A DNA stretch of 64,000 nucleotides from G963662905 sp965230045 (lineage in GTDB: Bacteria > Bacteroidota > Bacteroidia > Bacteroidales > WRLA01): contig OZ245940.1 in NCBI GenBank assembly GCA_965230045.1, forward strand, positions 2,914,001 to 2,978,000, in the 5' to 3' direction. Shown here piece after piece: positions 1-6,517 of the stretch. Under the pieces are notes generated by a model. It made no database searches. It had not been told where the DNA came from and saw only the letters and a program-made list of their open reading frames with translations. Both the position numbers and the translations under genes were made by a program. The number at the start of each line of letters is the position of its first letter. Within the stretch, counting starts at the first letter, position 1.

Positions 1-1
1 A

Positions 2-463
2 TTTGTTGTTCCTTCCCGTGGCCTTATTGGGATGCGTAATCAGCTGGTTACTTTAACATCCGGTGAAGCCGTAATGACACACCGTTTCCTTGAATACGGC
101 CCGCTGAAAGAAGAAATTATTTCCAATCAAAACGGTTCGCTGGTGTCCATGGAAACCGGTCAGGCACTGGCTTATGCAATTGACAGGCTGAAAGACCGCG
201 GACGTTTCTTTGTGGCGCCCGGTGAGCAGGTGTATAAAGGACAAGTGGTTGGAGAACATACCCGCAAAATTGATCTGCCACTCAACGTCATCAAAGGGAA
301 AAAACTTACCAATATGCGTGCATCCGGCTCCGACGACAATGTGAAGTTGCCACCAAAAATTGAGTTTACACTCGAAGAAGCCATGGAGTATATCCGCGAT
401 GACGAACTCCTCGAGATCACACCACAGAGTTTGCGTCTGCGTAAAATTAGTTTTCGGGGATAG
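2..463 (+). CDS. typA: TypA/BipA ribosome-associated GTPase, C-terminal part (5' end outside window)
   Basis: The reading frame is open from base 2 and encodes about 153 residues up to a TAG stop at 461-463. The sequence starts with VVPSRGLIGMR and contains GQALAYAID, the DRGRFFVAPGEQVYKG stretch and the closing TPQSLRLRK. These are typical of the C-terminal domain of TypA/BipA, a translational GTPase of about 600 residues that binds the ribosome and helps 50S assembly and stress adaptation. The GTPase and EF-G-like domains lie before the window. A hairpin follows 18 bases after the stop. The identification is secure; only the missing part cannot be described. Confidence 0.95.
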   Translation, partial: FVVPSRGLIGMRNQLVTLTSGEAVMTHRFLEYGPLKEEIISNQNGSLVSMETGQALAYAIDRLKDRGRFFVAPGEQVYKGQVVGEHTRKIDLPLNVIKGKKLTNMRASGSDDNVKLPPKIEFTLEEAMEYIRDDELLEITPQSLRLRKISFRG

Positions 464-480
464 ATGATTGTTAATGAGCT

Positions 481-509
481 TGCTAAAGAATGATTTTAAT
501 TCTTTAGCA
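481..509 (+). terminator. Hairpin downstream of typA, possible terminator
   Basis: An 11-bp perfect inverted repeat (481-491 with 499-509, arm TGCTAAAGAAT) has a 7-base loop. A T-run (CCTTTTT) follows only after about six bases, so termination is plausible but not textbook. The rest of 510-705 contains no gene I can support. Confidence 0.5.
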
Positions 510-710
510 GCAGCCTTTTTAATCAGGAAATCCCGCAGGAATTTTCTATTTCCTTAATTTTTTTAGTGACGCTTGTGGTCATTTGGGCGTTTTTACAACA
601 GAGGCTTGGAGGAATTCCGGTAGCTTTCGGAAGGAGGGATCTGTTTAAATGCCATTCAAACTGCTTCCCGAAAAATTAGGTATAGAAACATATGTTCTTC
701 CCGAAATAAA

Positions 711-737
711 AAAAGACAGCCCATTGAGCTGTCTTTT
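711..737 (-). terminator. Rho-independent terminator of the arc genes
   Basis: A 10-bp stem (AAAAGACAGC, 711-720, with GCTGTCTTTT, 728-737) has a 7-base loop. On the minus strand it is followed by a run of T, 24 bases past the ornithine carbamoyltransferase stop. The run of A/T on both sides makes it usable in both directions. Confidence 0.75.
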
Positions 738-760
738 CTGTATAAATCAAATGTGATTTC

Positions 761-1762
761 TTATGCGCCAAGTGTAGCAACCATCACCGCTTTGATGGTA
801 TGCAGGCGGTTTTCGGCTTCGTCAAACACGATGGATGCAGGAGATTCGAAAACTTCCTCAGTTACTTCCATGGATTCGATGCCAAATTTCTGGTAAATTT
901 CTTCACCAATTTTGGTTTCCCTGTTGTGGAAAGCGGGCAGGCAGTGCATGAATTTTGCGTCCGGGTTTCCGGTAGCGTCCATCATAGCTTTGTTTACCTG
1001 ATATGGCTTCAGCAGCTCGATACGTTCTTTCCATACTTCATCGGCTTCGCCCATGGATACCCAAACATCTGTATAAATAAAGTCGCAGCCTTTAACGCCT
1101 TCTTCGATATTGTCGGTAACCAGAATTTTAGCGCCAGTTTCTTTGGCGATTTCTTTGGCTTCGTTTACGAGTGTTTCTTCGGGTTGAACGCTTTTTGGAG
1201 CAATAGAACGGAAGTCCATTCCCATTTTGGCAGCGCCGATCATCAGTGAGTTGCCCATATTGTTGCGTGCATCGCCCACATAAGCAAAAGTAACATTTTT
1301 CAAAGGCTTGTCAGAGTGTTCCATCATTGTGAGGAAATCTGCAAGGATTTGTGTTGGGTGGTATTCAGTGGTCAAACCATTCCATACCGGAACGCCGGCA
1401 TATTTACCCAGCTCTTCAACAACATCTTGTCCAAAGCCACGGTATTCGATGCCATCATACATTCTGCCCAAAACGCGCGCAGTATCTTTCATCGATTCTT
1501 TTGCACCGATTTGAGAGCCTGAAGGGCCTAAATAGGTTACATTGGCACCCTGATCGTATGCTGCTGTTTCAAAAGCACAGCGTGTACGTGTAGAGCTTTT
1601 TTCGAAAATCAAAGCAATGTTTTTGCCTTTCATAGTCTGTTGCTCTGTGCCGGCATATTTTGCTTTTTTCAGATCTGCTGACAGATCAAGCATGAATTTG
1701 ATTTCTTTGGGGCTGAAGTCTAAGAGCTTCAGGAAATTGCGGTTTCTCAGATTGTAAGCCAT
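761..1762 (-). CDS. arcB: Ornithine carbamoyltransferase
   Basis: This 333-residue cytoplasmic enzyme interconverts carbamoyl phosphate plus ornithine with citrulline plus phosphate. It has the carbamoyl-phosphate motif STRTR at residues 57-61, HPTQ at 135-138, the ornithine loop VSMGE at 235-239 and the catalytic HCLP at 273-276, all intact. Its length is normal for the family. It lies 42 bases downstream of a carbamate kinase gene on the same strand. The pairing points to the catabolic direction, in which citrulline is phosphorolysed and the carbamoyl phosphate is used to make ATP, so arcB is preferred over argF. Arginine deiminase (arcA) is not in the window. A terminator follows. Confidence 0.93.
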   Translation of the reverse strand: MAYNLRNRNFLKLLDFSPKEIKFMLDLSADLKKAKYAGTEQQTMKGKNIALIFEKSSTRTRCAFETAAYDQGANVTYLGPSGSQIGAKESMKDTARVLGRMYDGIEYRGFGQDVVEELGKYAGVPVWNGLTTEYHPTQILADFLTMMEHSDKPLKNVTFAYVGDARNNMGNSLMIGAAKMGMDFRSIAPKSVQPEETLVNEAKEIAKETGAKILVTDNIEEGVKGCDFIYTDVWVSMGEADEVWKERIELLKPYQVNKAMMDATGNPDAKFMHCLPAFHNRETKIGEEIYQKFGIESMEVTEEVFESPASIVFDEAENRLHTIKAVMVATLGA

Positions 1763-1804
1763 GATGTGATTTTTTTAAAAATTATATTTCGTTGTGATCT
1801 TGGT

Positions 1805-2749
1805 TTATCCTTTAATAATTTGTGTTCCGGAGCCTTCATTATCCAGTTCTGCAGCCGTTGTGATGATACATTTTTCACCACCGTTTTTCACGAATTCGAG
1901 GGCTGCTTTTACTTTTGGCGCCATACTGCCGGGAGCAAAGTGTCCTTCTTCGAGATATTGCTCTGCTTCGCTAACAGTAATTACATCCAGATCTTTTTGG
2001 TTGGGTTTGTTGAAATTGATGCAAACCTTGGGCACATCGGTTAGGATGTAGAACTCATCGGCTTTGATTTGTGTTGCAAGCATACTGCTGGCCAGGTCTT
2101 TATCAATAACAGCATCAATGCCTTGCAGTTTTTTCTCTTCTACTTTAAAAACCGGGATTCCGCCACCACCAACTGTAATTACAATCTGACCGGAACGGGC
2201 AATATTTTCGATGGTTTTTTTGTTGTTGATGCTTACCGGACGCGGGCTGGCCACTACTTTGCGGTATCCTCTTCCACGGGGATCGGCTGCAAATTGTGCT
2301 CCTGCTGCACTGGCATATTTATTTGCTTCTTCTTCGGTATAAAAGGGACCAACCGGTTTTGTGGGGTTTTGGAAAGCAGGATCGTTTTTATCGACCATCA
2401 CTTCGGTGATAAGCGTAATAACATCGCGCTCAATGTTTTCTTTCATTAATACATTGCGCATTTGTTGCTCGATCATATAACCAATCGAACCTTGTGTTTC
2501 TGCTACACAAAAATCAATGGGCATTTTGGGAATACCAAAAACCTTCTCACCGGCTTCGTGTTGCAAAAGTACATTGCCGACCTGAGGACCGTTACCATGG
2601 CCAATCACCACATTATATCCGCGGCGAATAAGTTCGAAAACATGGCTGCAGGTGTCAAAAACATTGGCTTCCTGCTCGTCGATGGTGCCTTTTTGGTCGC
2701 CTCTGAGTAGTGCATTTCCGCCAAAAGCTATTACTGCTAATTTGTTCAT
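1805..2749 (-). CDS. arcC: Carbamate kinase
   Basis: The protein has 314 residues of the amino-acid kinase fold. It begins with the nucleotide-binding AFGGNALL (residues 8-15) and has GHGNGPQVG near 50-58, a GPFYTEEEA stretch and the GGGGIPV loop. It transfers phosphate from carbamoyl phosphate to ADP, giving ATP, ammonia and CO2. It is the first gene of a two-gene arcC-arcB unit. On the minus strand upstream there are two TAnnTTTG-like boxes (2795-2788 and 2805-2798), but neither has a convincing -33 partner. The carbamoyl phosphate could come from arcB or from purine or agmatine breakdown encoded elsewhere. Confidence 0.94.
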   Translation of the reverse strand: MNKLAVIAFGGNALLRGDQKGTIDEQEANVFDTCSHVFELIRRGYNVVIGHGNGPQVGNVLLQHEAGEKVFGIPKMPIDFCVAETQGSIGYMIEQQMRNVLMKENIERDVITLITEVMVDKNDPAFQNPTKPVGPFYTEEEANKYASAAGAQFAADPRGRGYRKVVASPRPVSINNKKTIENIARSGQIVITVGGGGIPVFKVEEKKLQGIDAVIDKDLASSMLATQIKADEFYILTDVPKVCINFNKPNQKDLDVITVSEAEQYLEEGHFAPGSMAPKVKAALEFVKNGGEKCIITTAAELDNEGSGTQIIKG

Positions 2750-2906
2750 AATAGTTTAAGGTTAATGTTATTTTTAGATTATGTGGGCAAATCTAAGCAA
2801 ATTTAATAAAGCTTTTATACCCTAAATAAAACTTTTTTTTAGCTTATTGTATTTTTATTCAGCTATTTACGTTTCATTGAATATTTATGAATCTTTTCCT
2901 GGCAAA

Positions 2907-2937
2907 ATTGGAAATCCGGTTTAAGATTGTATCTTTG
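2907..2937 (+). promoter_or_regulatory. Bacteroidota-type promoter of the prohibitin gene
   Basis: ATTG at 2907-2910 is separated by exactly 19 bases from TATCTTTG at 2930-2937, matching the -33/-7 consensus TTTG-N19-TAnnTTTG. The start codon at 2961 is 24 bases after the -7 box. Confidence 0.75.
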
Positions 2938-2960
2938 TTTGAAAATTTAAAAGCATAATT

Positions 2961-3791
2961 ATGGCACAAGATGAATTAAACATGAAACGCGTTTTGCCCC
3001 TCGCATTATTACTGGGAGCAGTTATTGTCGTGGTAATTTTCTGGAGCAGTATTACCGTAACCATTGAAGCCGGCCACGGTGGTGTGCTCTTCCGTACTTT
3101 TGGTGGCGGAATTGATACGACTCAAACATACGGTGAGGGATTTCATTTTATCGCTCCCTGGAATGATATGATCATTTATGAAACCCGTCAGCAGGAAGTT
3201 GCTGAAGATATGAATGTACTGTCTTCCAATGGATTGGAAATCAAAGTGGATGTTTCTGCATGGTATCGTCCTGAATTTGCTAAACTGGGCATGCTGCATA
3301 TGAATATCGGCCAGGACTACCTGCGCAGGGTGGTTATTCCAAGTTTGAGGGCTTCGGCCCGTAGCGTGATCGGCCGCTATACCCCGGAACAGATCTATTC
3401 GACAAAAAGAGATGCAATCCAGGATGAAATTTTTGAAGAAACAGAAAAAATCCTGGAAAATAAGTTTGTAACCCTGAACCAGATCCTGATCCGTTCTATT
3501 GTTTTGCCTCCTACCATTAAGCAGGCAATCGAAAGCAAACTGAAGCAGGAACAGGAGTCGCTGGAGTACGAATTTAAACTCGCAAAAGCAAAGCAAGAAG
3601 CAGAACGCCAGCGTATTGATGCTGAGGGTAAGGCAAGGGCCAACGAAATCCTCTCGGCAAGTATTACCGATAAAATCCTGAAAGAAAAGGGAATACAGGC
3701 TACACTCGAACTTTCTAAATCACCCAATACAAAAGTGATTGTGGTAGGAAGCGGAAAAGACGGCCTGCCTATCATCTTAGGAAATAACTAA
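2961..3791 (+). CDS. Prohibitin-family (SPFH/band 7) membrane protein
   Basis: This 276-residue protein has one N-terminal membrane span (about residues 13-33) followed by a prohibitin-type SPFH domain (about 35-210). Recognisable features are the GGVLFRTFGGG start, the VDVSAWYRPE strand and the RSIVLPPTIKQAIESKLKQEQ helix start. A charged coiled coil rich in Glu, Lys and Ala follows (about 175-230). Bacterial prohibitins form large rings at the inner membrane and are tied to membrane organisation or protease control; the specific role here is unknown. The gene stands alone between its own promoter and a strong terminator. Confidence 0.88.
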   Translation: MAQDELNMKRVLPLALLLGAVIVVVIFWSSITVTIEAGHGGVLFRTFGGGIDTTQTYGEGFHFIAPWNDMIIYETRQQEVAEDMNVLSSNGLEIKVDVSAWYRPEFAKLGMLHMNIGQDYLRRVVIPSLRASARSVIGRYTPEQIYSTKRDAIQDEIFEETEKILENKFVTLNQILIRSIVLPPTIKQAIESKLKQEQESLEYEFKLAKAKQEAERQRIDAEGKARANEILSASITDKILKEKGIQATLELSKSPNTKVIVVGSGKDGLPIILGNN

Positions 3792-3804
3792 TATTTTCGA
3801 AAAT

Positions 3805-3836
3805 ATCCCCTGCATAAAATGATGTGGGGGATTTTT
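3805..3836 (+). terminator. Rho-independent terminator after the prohibitin gene
   Basis: An 11-bp stem (ATCCCCTGCAT with ATGTGGGGGAT, one G-T pair) encloses a 6-base loop and is followed directly by TTTTT. It starts 13 bases after the stop codon. Confidence 0.8.
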
Positions 3837-3849
3837 ATATCTGCTTGTT

Positions 3850-4845
3850 ATGGAAAAGATTATGATTGATGTGGACATTTGCGCCAGTCTGGGACAGATA
3901 ATCAATAAACTCGAATTCCGGCCTGAATTTTACGACCGGCCTTTCCTGAAAATGAAAGCCAGTGCGGAAAGCCGCTTCCGGGCGTATTTCTTTTCTGTGG
4001 CCATTTGCCATCAAACCTATGCACTTAAAAATGAAAAACTGAAACTTTTTGGCTGGGAATATCTGGAATATGCTTTTACGCAACTGGCTCAAAATGAGTC
4101 GCCACTCCTGGATCCCGGTTTCATGCTCAAAGCAGGGCAGGAGAAGCTTATCTATTTGATCAAACCTTTATTTGCCGAAAACCGTGATCCGGAAAGCTGT
4201 ACTTTGGATCGCCTTGAGGAGCGTGCAGGGCTGATGCTGGATGCGGCTGCATTTTTGATAAAGCAATTCCCGGGTGCTGTGGCGGATTTGTTTTCAAAAG
4301 ACCATCAGCAATTAAGCTGCGATGAAATATACCAGCGCTTATCTCAAATGCGAGCCTTTGCGGATCCATTGCATAAAAAATCTTCATTTCTGATCAAATT
4401 ACTTGAAGATGCAGGCCTTTTTCAAGTCTCCGATCCCGAAAATCTGGTTCCGATAATGGATTACCATATGCAGCGGGTACTTTTGCGTTGCGGAGCTGTT
4501 GAAATAGTGGATCAGAAATTGCGGCAAAAGCTTCAAAAGCGTATTGTTTTGGAGTCAGATGAGGCGATTCGGTCTGCTTGTATTGAAGCGATAAAGCTCA
4601 TTGTGGCGCAAACAGAATTCAATTCCTTAAAAATGAACGATATTTTTTATCTGCTGGGACGGAGCTGCTGCCTGGACGAACCGCTATGCCGCTCAGGGCG
4701 TTGTGCAAAAAATCCCTGTTCCTTGAGCCTGGCTGTTCAAATCGGCGATCACAGGCATTGTATTTTTGAAAATGTATGCAAAGCAGTAAATGATGATGCT
4801 TACCTTTCCTTTTGGCAGCCGGTGGTTGAAACGCATTATTATTAA
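3850..4845 (+). CDS. Uncharacterised protein resembling HhH glycosylases, with cysteine-rich C-terminus
   Basis: I do not recognise a named family for this 331-residue soluble protein. Residues 176-191 (KKSSFLIKLLEDAGLF) look like a helix-hairpin-helix, and IMDYHMQRVLLRCG at 202-215 recalls the VDTHIxRVxxR element of the HhH-GPD DNA glycosylase/endonuclease III superfamily. The C-terminus has seven cysteines (273, 274, 280, 285, 290, 304, 310) in a spacing that could hold an iron-sulphur cluster, as endonuclease III does after its HhH domain. The order HhH, catalytic-loop-like segment, Cys cluster is the family order, but the usual catalytic Asp context (VDTH) is changed to MDYH. The resemblance is remote. 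A queuosine-salvage-like glycosylase is an alternative. A perfect hairpin overlaps the stop codon. Confidence 0.6.
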   Translation: MEKIMIDVDICASLGQIINKLEFRPEFYDRPFLKMKASAESRFRAYFFSVAICHQTYALKNEKLKLFGWEYLEYAFTQLAQNESPLLDPGFMLKAGQEKLIYLIKPLFAENRDPESCTLDRLEERAGLMLDAAAFLIKQFPGAVADLFSKDHQQLSCDEIYQRLSQMRAFADPLHKKSSFLIKLLEDAGLFQVSDPENLVPIMDYHMQRVLLRCGAVEIVDQKLRQKLQKRIVLESDEAIRSACIEAIKLIVAQTEFNSLKMNDIFYLLGRSCCLDEPLCRSGRCAKNPCSLSLAVQIGDHRHCIFENVCKAVNDDAYLSFWQPVVETHYY

Positions 4846-4882
4846 ACATTTCCAAGGTTTCTAACTTTGGAAATGTTTAATA
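4840..4882. terminator. 16-bp perfect inverted repeat at the gene end
   Basis: TATTAAACATTTCCAA (4840-4855) pairs with its exact complement at 4867-4882 around an 11-base loop. It includes the stop codon of the preceding gene and is AT-rich on both flanks, so it can act as a terminator or processing site in either direction. Confidence 0.6.
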
Positions 4883-4898
4883 AAATAATTAAAAACCC

Positions 4899-5233
4899 GG
4901 TTCTACTAAGAATTTCGTGGGTAACAATAATGTTTGAAAATAATATGGAGATATTTATTAATAAACCATTTATCCCTAACAGATTCCTCCCTTCACAAAG
5001 CCTTAATCACTTCGTTTGGCTTTGTTCCGGTCGGAATGACGCTGTTTATTAGGTGTTTAAGGCAAATGCGGCGAGGACACAATAACATATTTCAGACGCG
5101 TCCTCGCCGCATTTGCCTCCTGACTCCATAAAAATGCGTCATTCCGACAAGGTTTCCGAAGTATGAGGAAACTTTGGAGGAATCTGTTTGAAATAGCATT
5201 CTAATTTCTTTCTACGAAATTCCGTGTAGAACC
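4899..5233 (+). repeat. Dispersed foldback repeat, copy 1
   Basis: A 335-bp element is bounded by GGTTCTAC and GTAGAACC. It is organised as a long imperfect palindrome. From outside in it has the pairs AATTTCGT/ACGAAATT, AGATTCCTCC/GGAGGAATCT, GTCGGAATGAC/GTCATTCCGAC and AGGCAAATGCGGC/GCCGCATTTGCCT. No protein-coding capacity is evident. Other copies lie at 30429-30781, 46792-47133 and 63823-64000. This copy and the last are in one orientation, the other two are inverted. The centre of this copy is unique: GGCGAGGAC...GTCCTCGCC. Confidence 0.85.
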
Positions 5234-5260
5234 AAAAACCCAGCCATCAGCTGGGTTTTA
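5234..5260 (-). terminator. Terminator of the hsp20 gene
   Basis: The stem AACCCAGC (5237-5244) / GCTGGGTT (5250-5257) has a 5-base loop. On the minus strand it is followed by TTTT, immediately downstream of the hsp20 stop at 5265. Confidence 0.75.
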
Positions 5261-5264
5261 GTTT

Positions 5265-5693
5265 TTACGAAATTTTAATGGTTTTTGGTGGTTTTTCTTT
5301 GGCTTCTTCTTTTTTCGGAATGCTGACCATCAAAACGCCATCCTTATGATTGGCCTTGATCTTTTCGTGATCTACGCTTTCCGGCAGTGCAAATGAGCGC
5401 TGAAAACCAAAGTAATTAAACTCTTTACGAATGTAATTGTCTTTCTTTTCTTCTTTTTCGGCCTTTTGCTCAGTGCTGATACTCAACACATTATTTTCTA
5501 TTTTGATGTTGAAATCTTTTTTGTCGATACCCGGAGCAGCTACTTCAATATTGAAGCTGTCGCCATCTTCCCTGATGTTCACTGCCGGCATAGTATCGGC
5601 AAATTCACTGTCGAAAAACCGGTTTACATTGTTTTTGCCAAAAAACTCATCCCACAAACTGGGTACAAAACGATTTTTTAAAACAGGTAACAT
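5265..5693 (-). CDS. Small heat-shock protein, Hsp20/alpha-crystallin family
   Basis: The 142-residue protein has an alpha-crystallin domain over roughly residues 38-135. It contains the PAVNIRED entry strand, VAAPGIDKKDFNIKIENNVL, the FQRSFALPE motif and the closing DGVLMVSIPKK. The C-terminal IKIS can serve as the I-x-I/V oligomer-anchoring motif. It acts as an ATP-independent holdase that keeps unfolding proteins soluble. The start is fixed by a strong AGGAGG at 5706-5701, seven bases upstream of ATG, which is unusual for this phylum and fits a gene that must be translated quickly under stress. The length is normal. Confidence 0.93.
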   Translation of the reverse strand: MLPVLKNRFVPSLWDEFFGKNNVNRFFDSEFADTMPAVNIREDGDSFNIEVAAPGIDKKDFNIKIENNVLSISTEQKAEKEEKKDNYIRKEFNYFGFQRSFALPESVDHEKIKANHKDGVLMVSIPKKEEAKEKPPKTIKIS

Positions 5694-5700
5694 AACTTAT

Positions 5701-5706
5701 CCTCCT
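5701..5706 (-). promoter_or_regulatory. Strong Shine-Dalgarno sequence of hsp20
   Basis: AGGAGG on the minus strand, seven bases before the ATG at 5693. Most other genes in the window have no recognisable ribosome binding site. Confidence 0.7.
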
Positions 5707-5859
5707 ATTTTTAAGGTTAATAATTGATATAATCGCATTATGCCTTTCAAATGATGTGCCAGCCGAAAATGGAGGAATCCGAAAGTTAAAATTAATTATT
5801 TGAATGTCAATATGACCGAAAACCTGAAAGATATTCAATAATCCTGACATTGTGGCGCT

Positions 5860-6165
5860 TTATTCATTTATCCCTTCGTGCTTTTCCCTTTCCTTAAGCA
5901 AATCCGAGCTGGGGAATTTTTGGGTTTTCAGTTTTTTGAATAAAAACAGAGGTACAGGATCATATCCGCTGGTGCCCCAGGGCTGGCAACGGGCAATGCG
6001 GTTTGTGGCGATTTTCCCGCCTTTTATAATCCCATGACGCTCCACGGCACTTATCGCATAGGAGGAACAAGTAGGGTAGTGCCTGCACGAAGGCGGCGTC
6101 AGCGGACTGATGATATATTTATAAATATAAACCGGAAGCAGGAATATTTTTTTGAGCCATTTCAT
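5860..6165 (-). CDS. yidD: Membrane protein insertion efficiency factor YidD
   Basis: A 101-residue protein with an N-terminal amphipathic or membrane-associated segment (MKWLKKIFLLPVYIYKYIIS) followed by the family signature SPLTPPSCRHYPTCSSYA with three cysteines, then ERHGIIKGG and RIARCQPWG. YidD assists the YidC insertase at the inner membrane. The C-terminal 25 residues, rich in Lys and Glu, are variable in the family. The length is at the upper end of the usual range. No yidC, rnpA or rpmH is adjacent, unlike the classical cluster. Confidence 0.93.
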   Translation of the reverse strand: MKWLKKIFLLPVYIYKYIISPLTPPSCRHYPTCSSYAISAVERHGIIKGGKIATNRIARCQPWGTSGYDPVPLFLFKKLKTQKFPSSDLLKEREKHEGINE

Positions 6166-6215
6166 CTATCATCCTTTTTCAATCTGCAAAGATACCTAAT
6201 AATAGATCTTTTTCG

Positions 6216-6435
6216 GCAAATCAATATCAACCTGGAATATCAAGGCGAAGCCACGCTCCAACTTACCGATATGAACGGAAAGATTGTCCGTCAAAGCAAA
6301 ATCATGCTGCATAGCCTGGCAAGCCGTTTCCTTATGCAAACACAGGATTTGGCGCCGGGGGCTTATGTGTGTACATTGGTGACTGGGGGTAACAGTTTCA
6401 GCGAAGTAGTAGTAAAAGGGCTGACTTCCTTTTAA
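6216..6435 (+). pseudogene. Detached fragment of a type IX sorting domain
   Basis: Bases 6216-6435 encode INLEYQGEATLQLTDMNGK, then KIVRQSKIML, then APGAYVCTLV and a closing VVVKG. This is the last 70 residues of the type A C-terminal sorting domain found complete at the ends of the genes at 13166 and 15424. The DNA is nearly identical to those ends. The open frame extends upstream only by running antisense through yidD, so no genuine protein precedes it. It looks like a leftover after loss or rearrangement of a surface-protein gene. Confidence 0.7.
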
Positions 6436-6517
6436 TCGAGTCAATCGCTTCGTGGAGCTCAGTGCAAAAGCTAACCATCTCCTTTTTTTACATGGATTGA
6501 GATTTGTTTTTATACAT

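Noticed and set aside
4867..5131. Short frames within foldback repeat copy 1
   Set aside because: They are not conserved in frame between the four copies and simply reflect the palindromic sequence.
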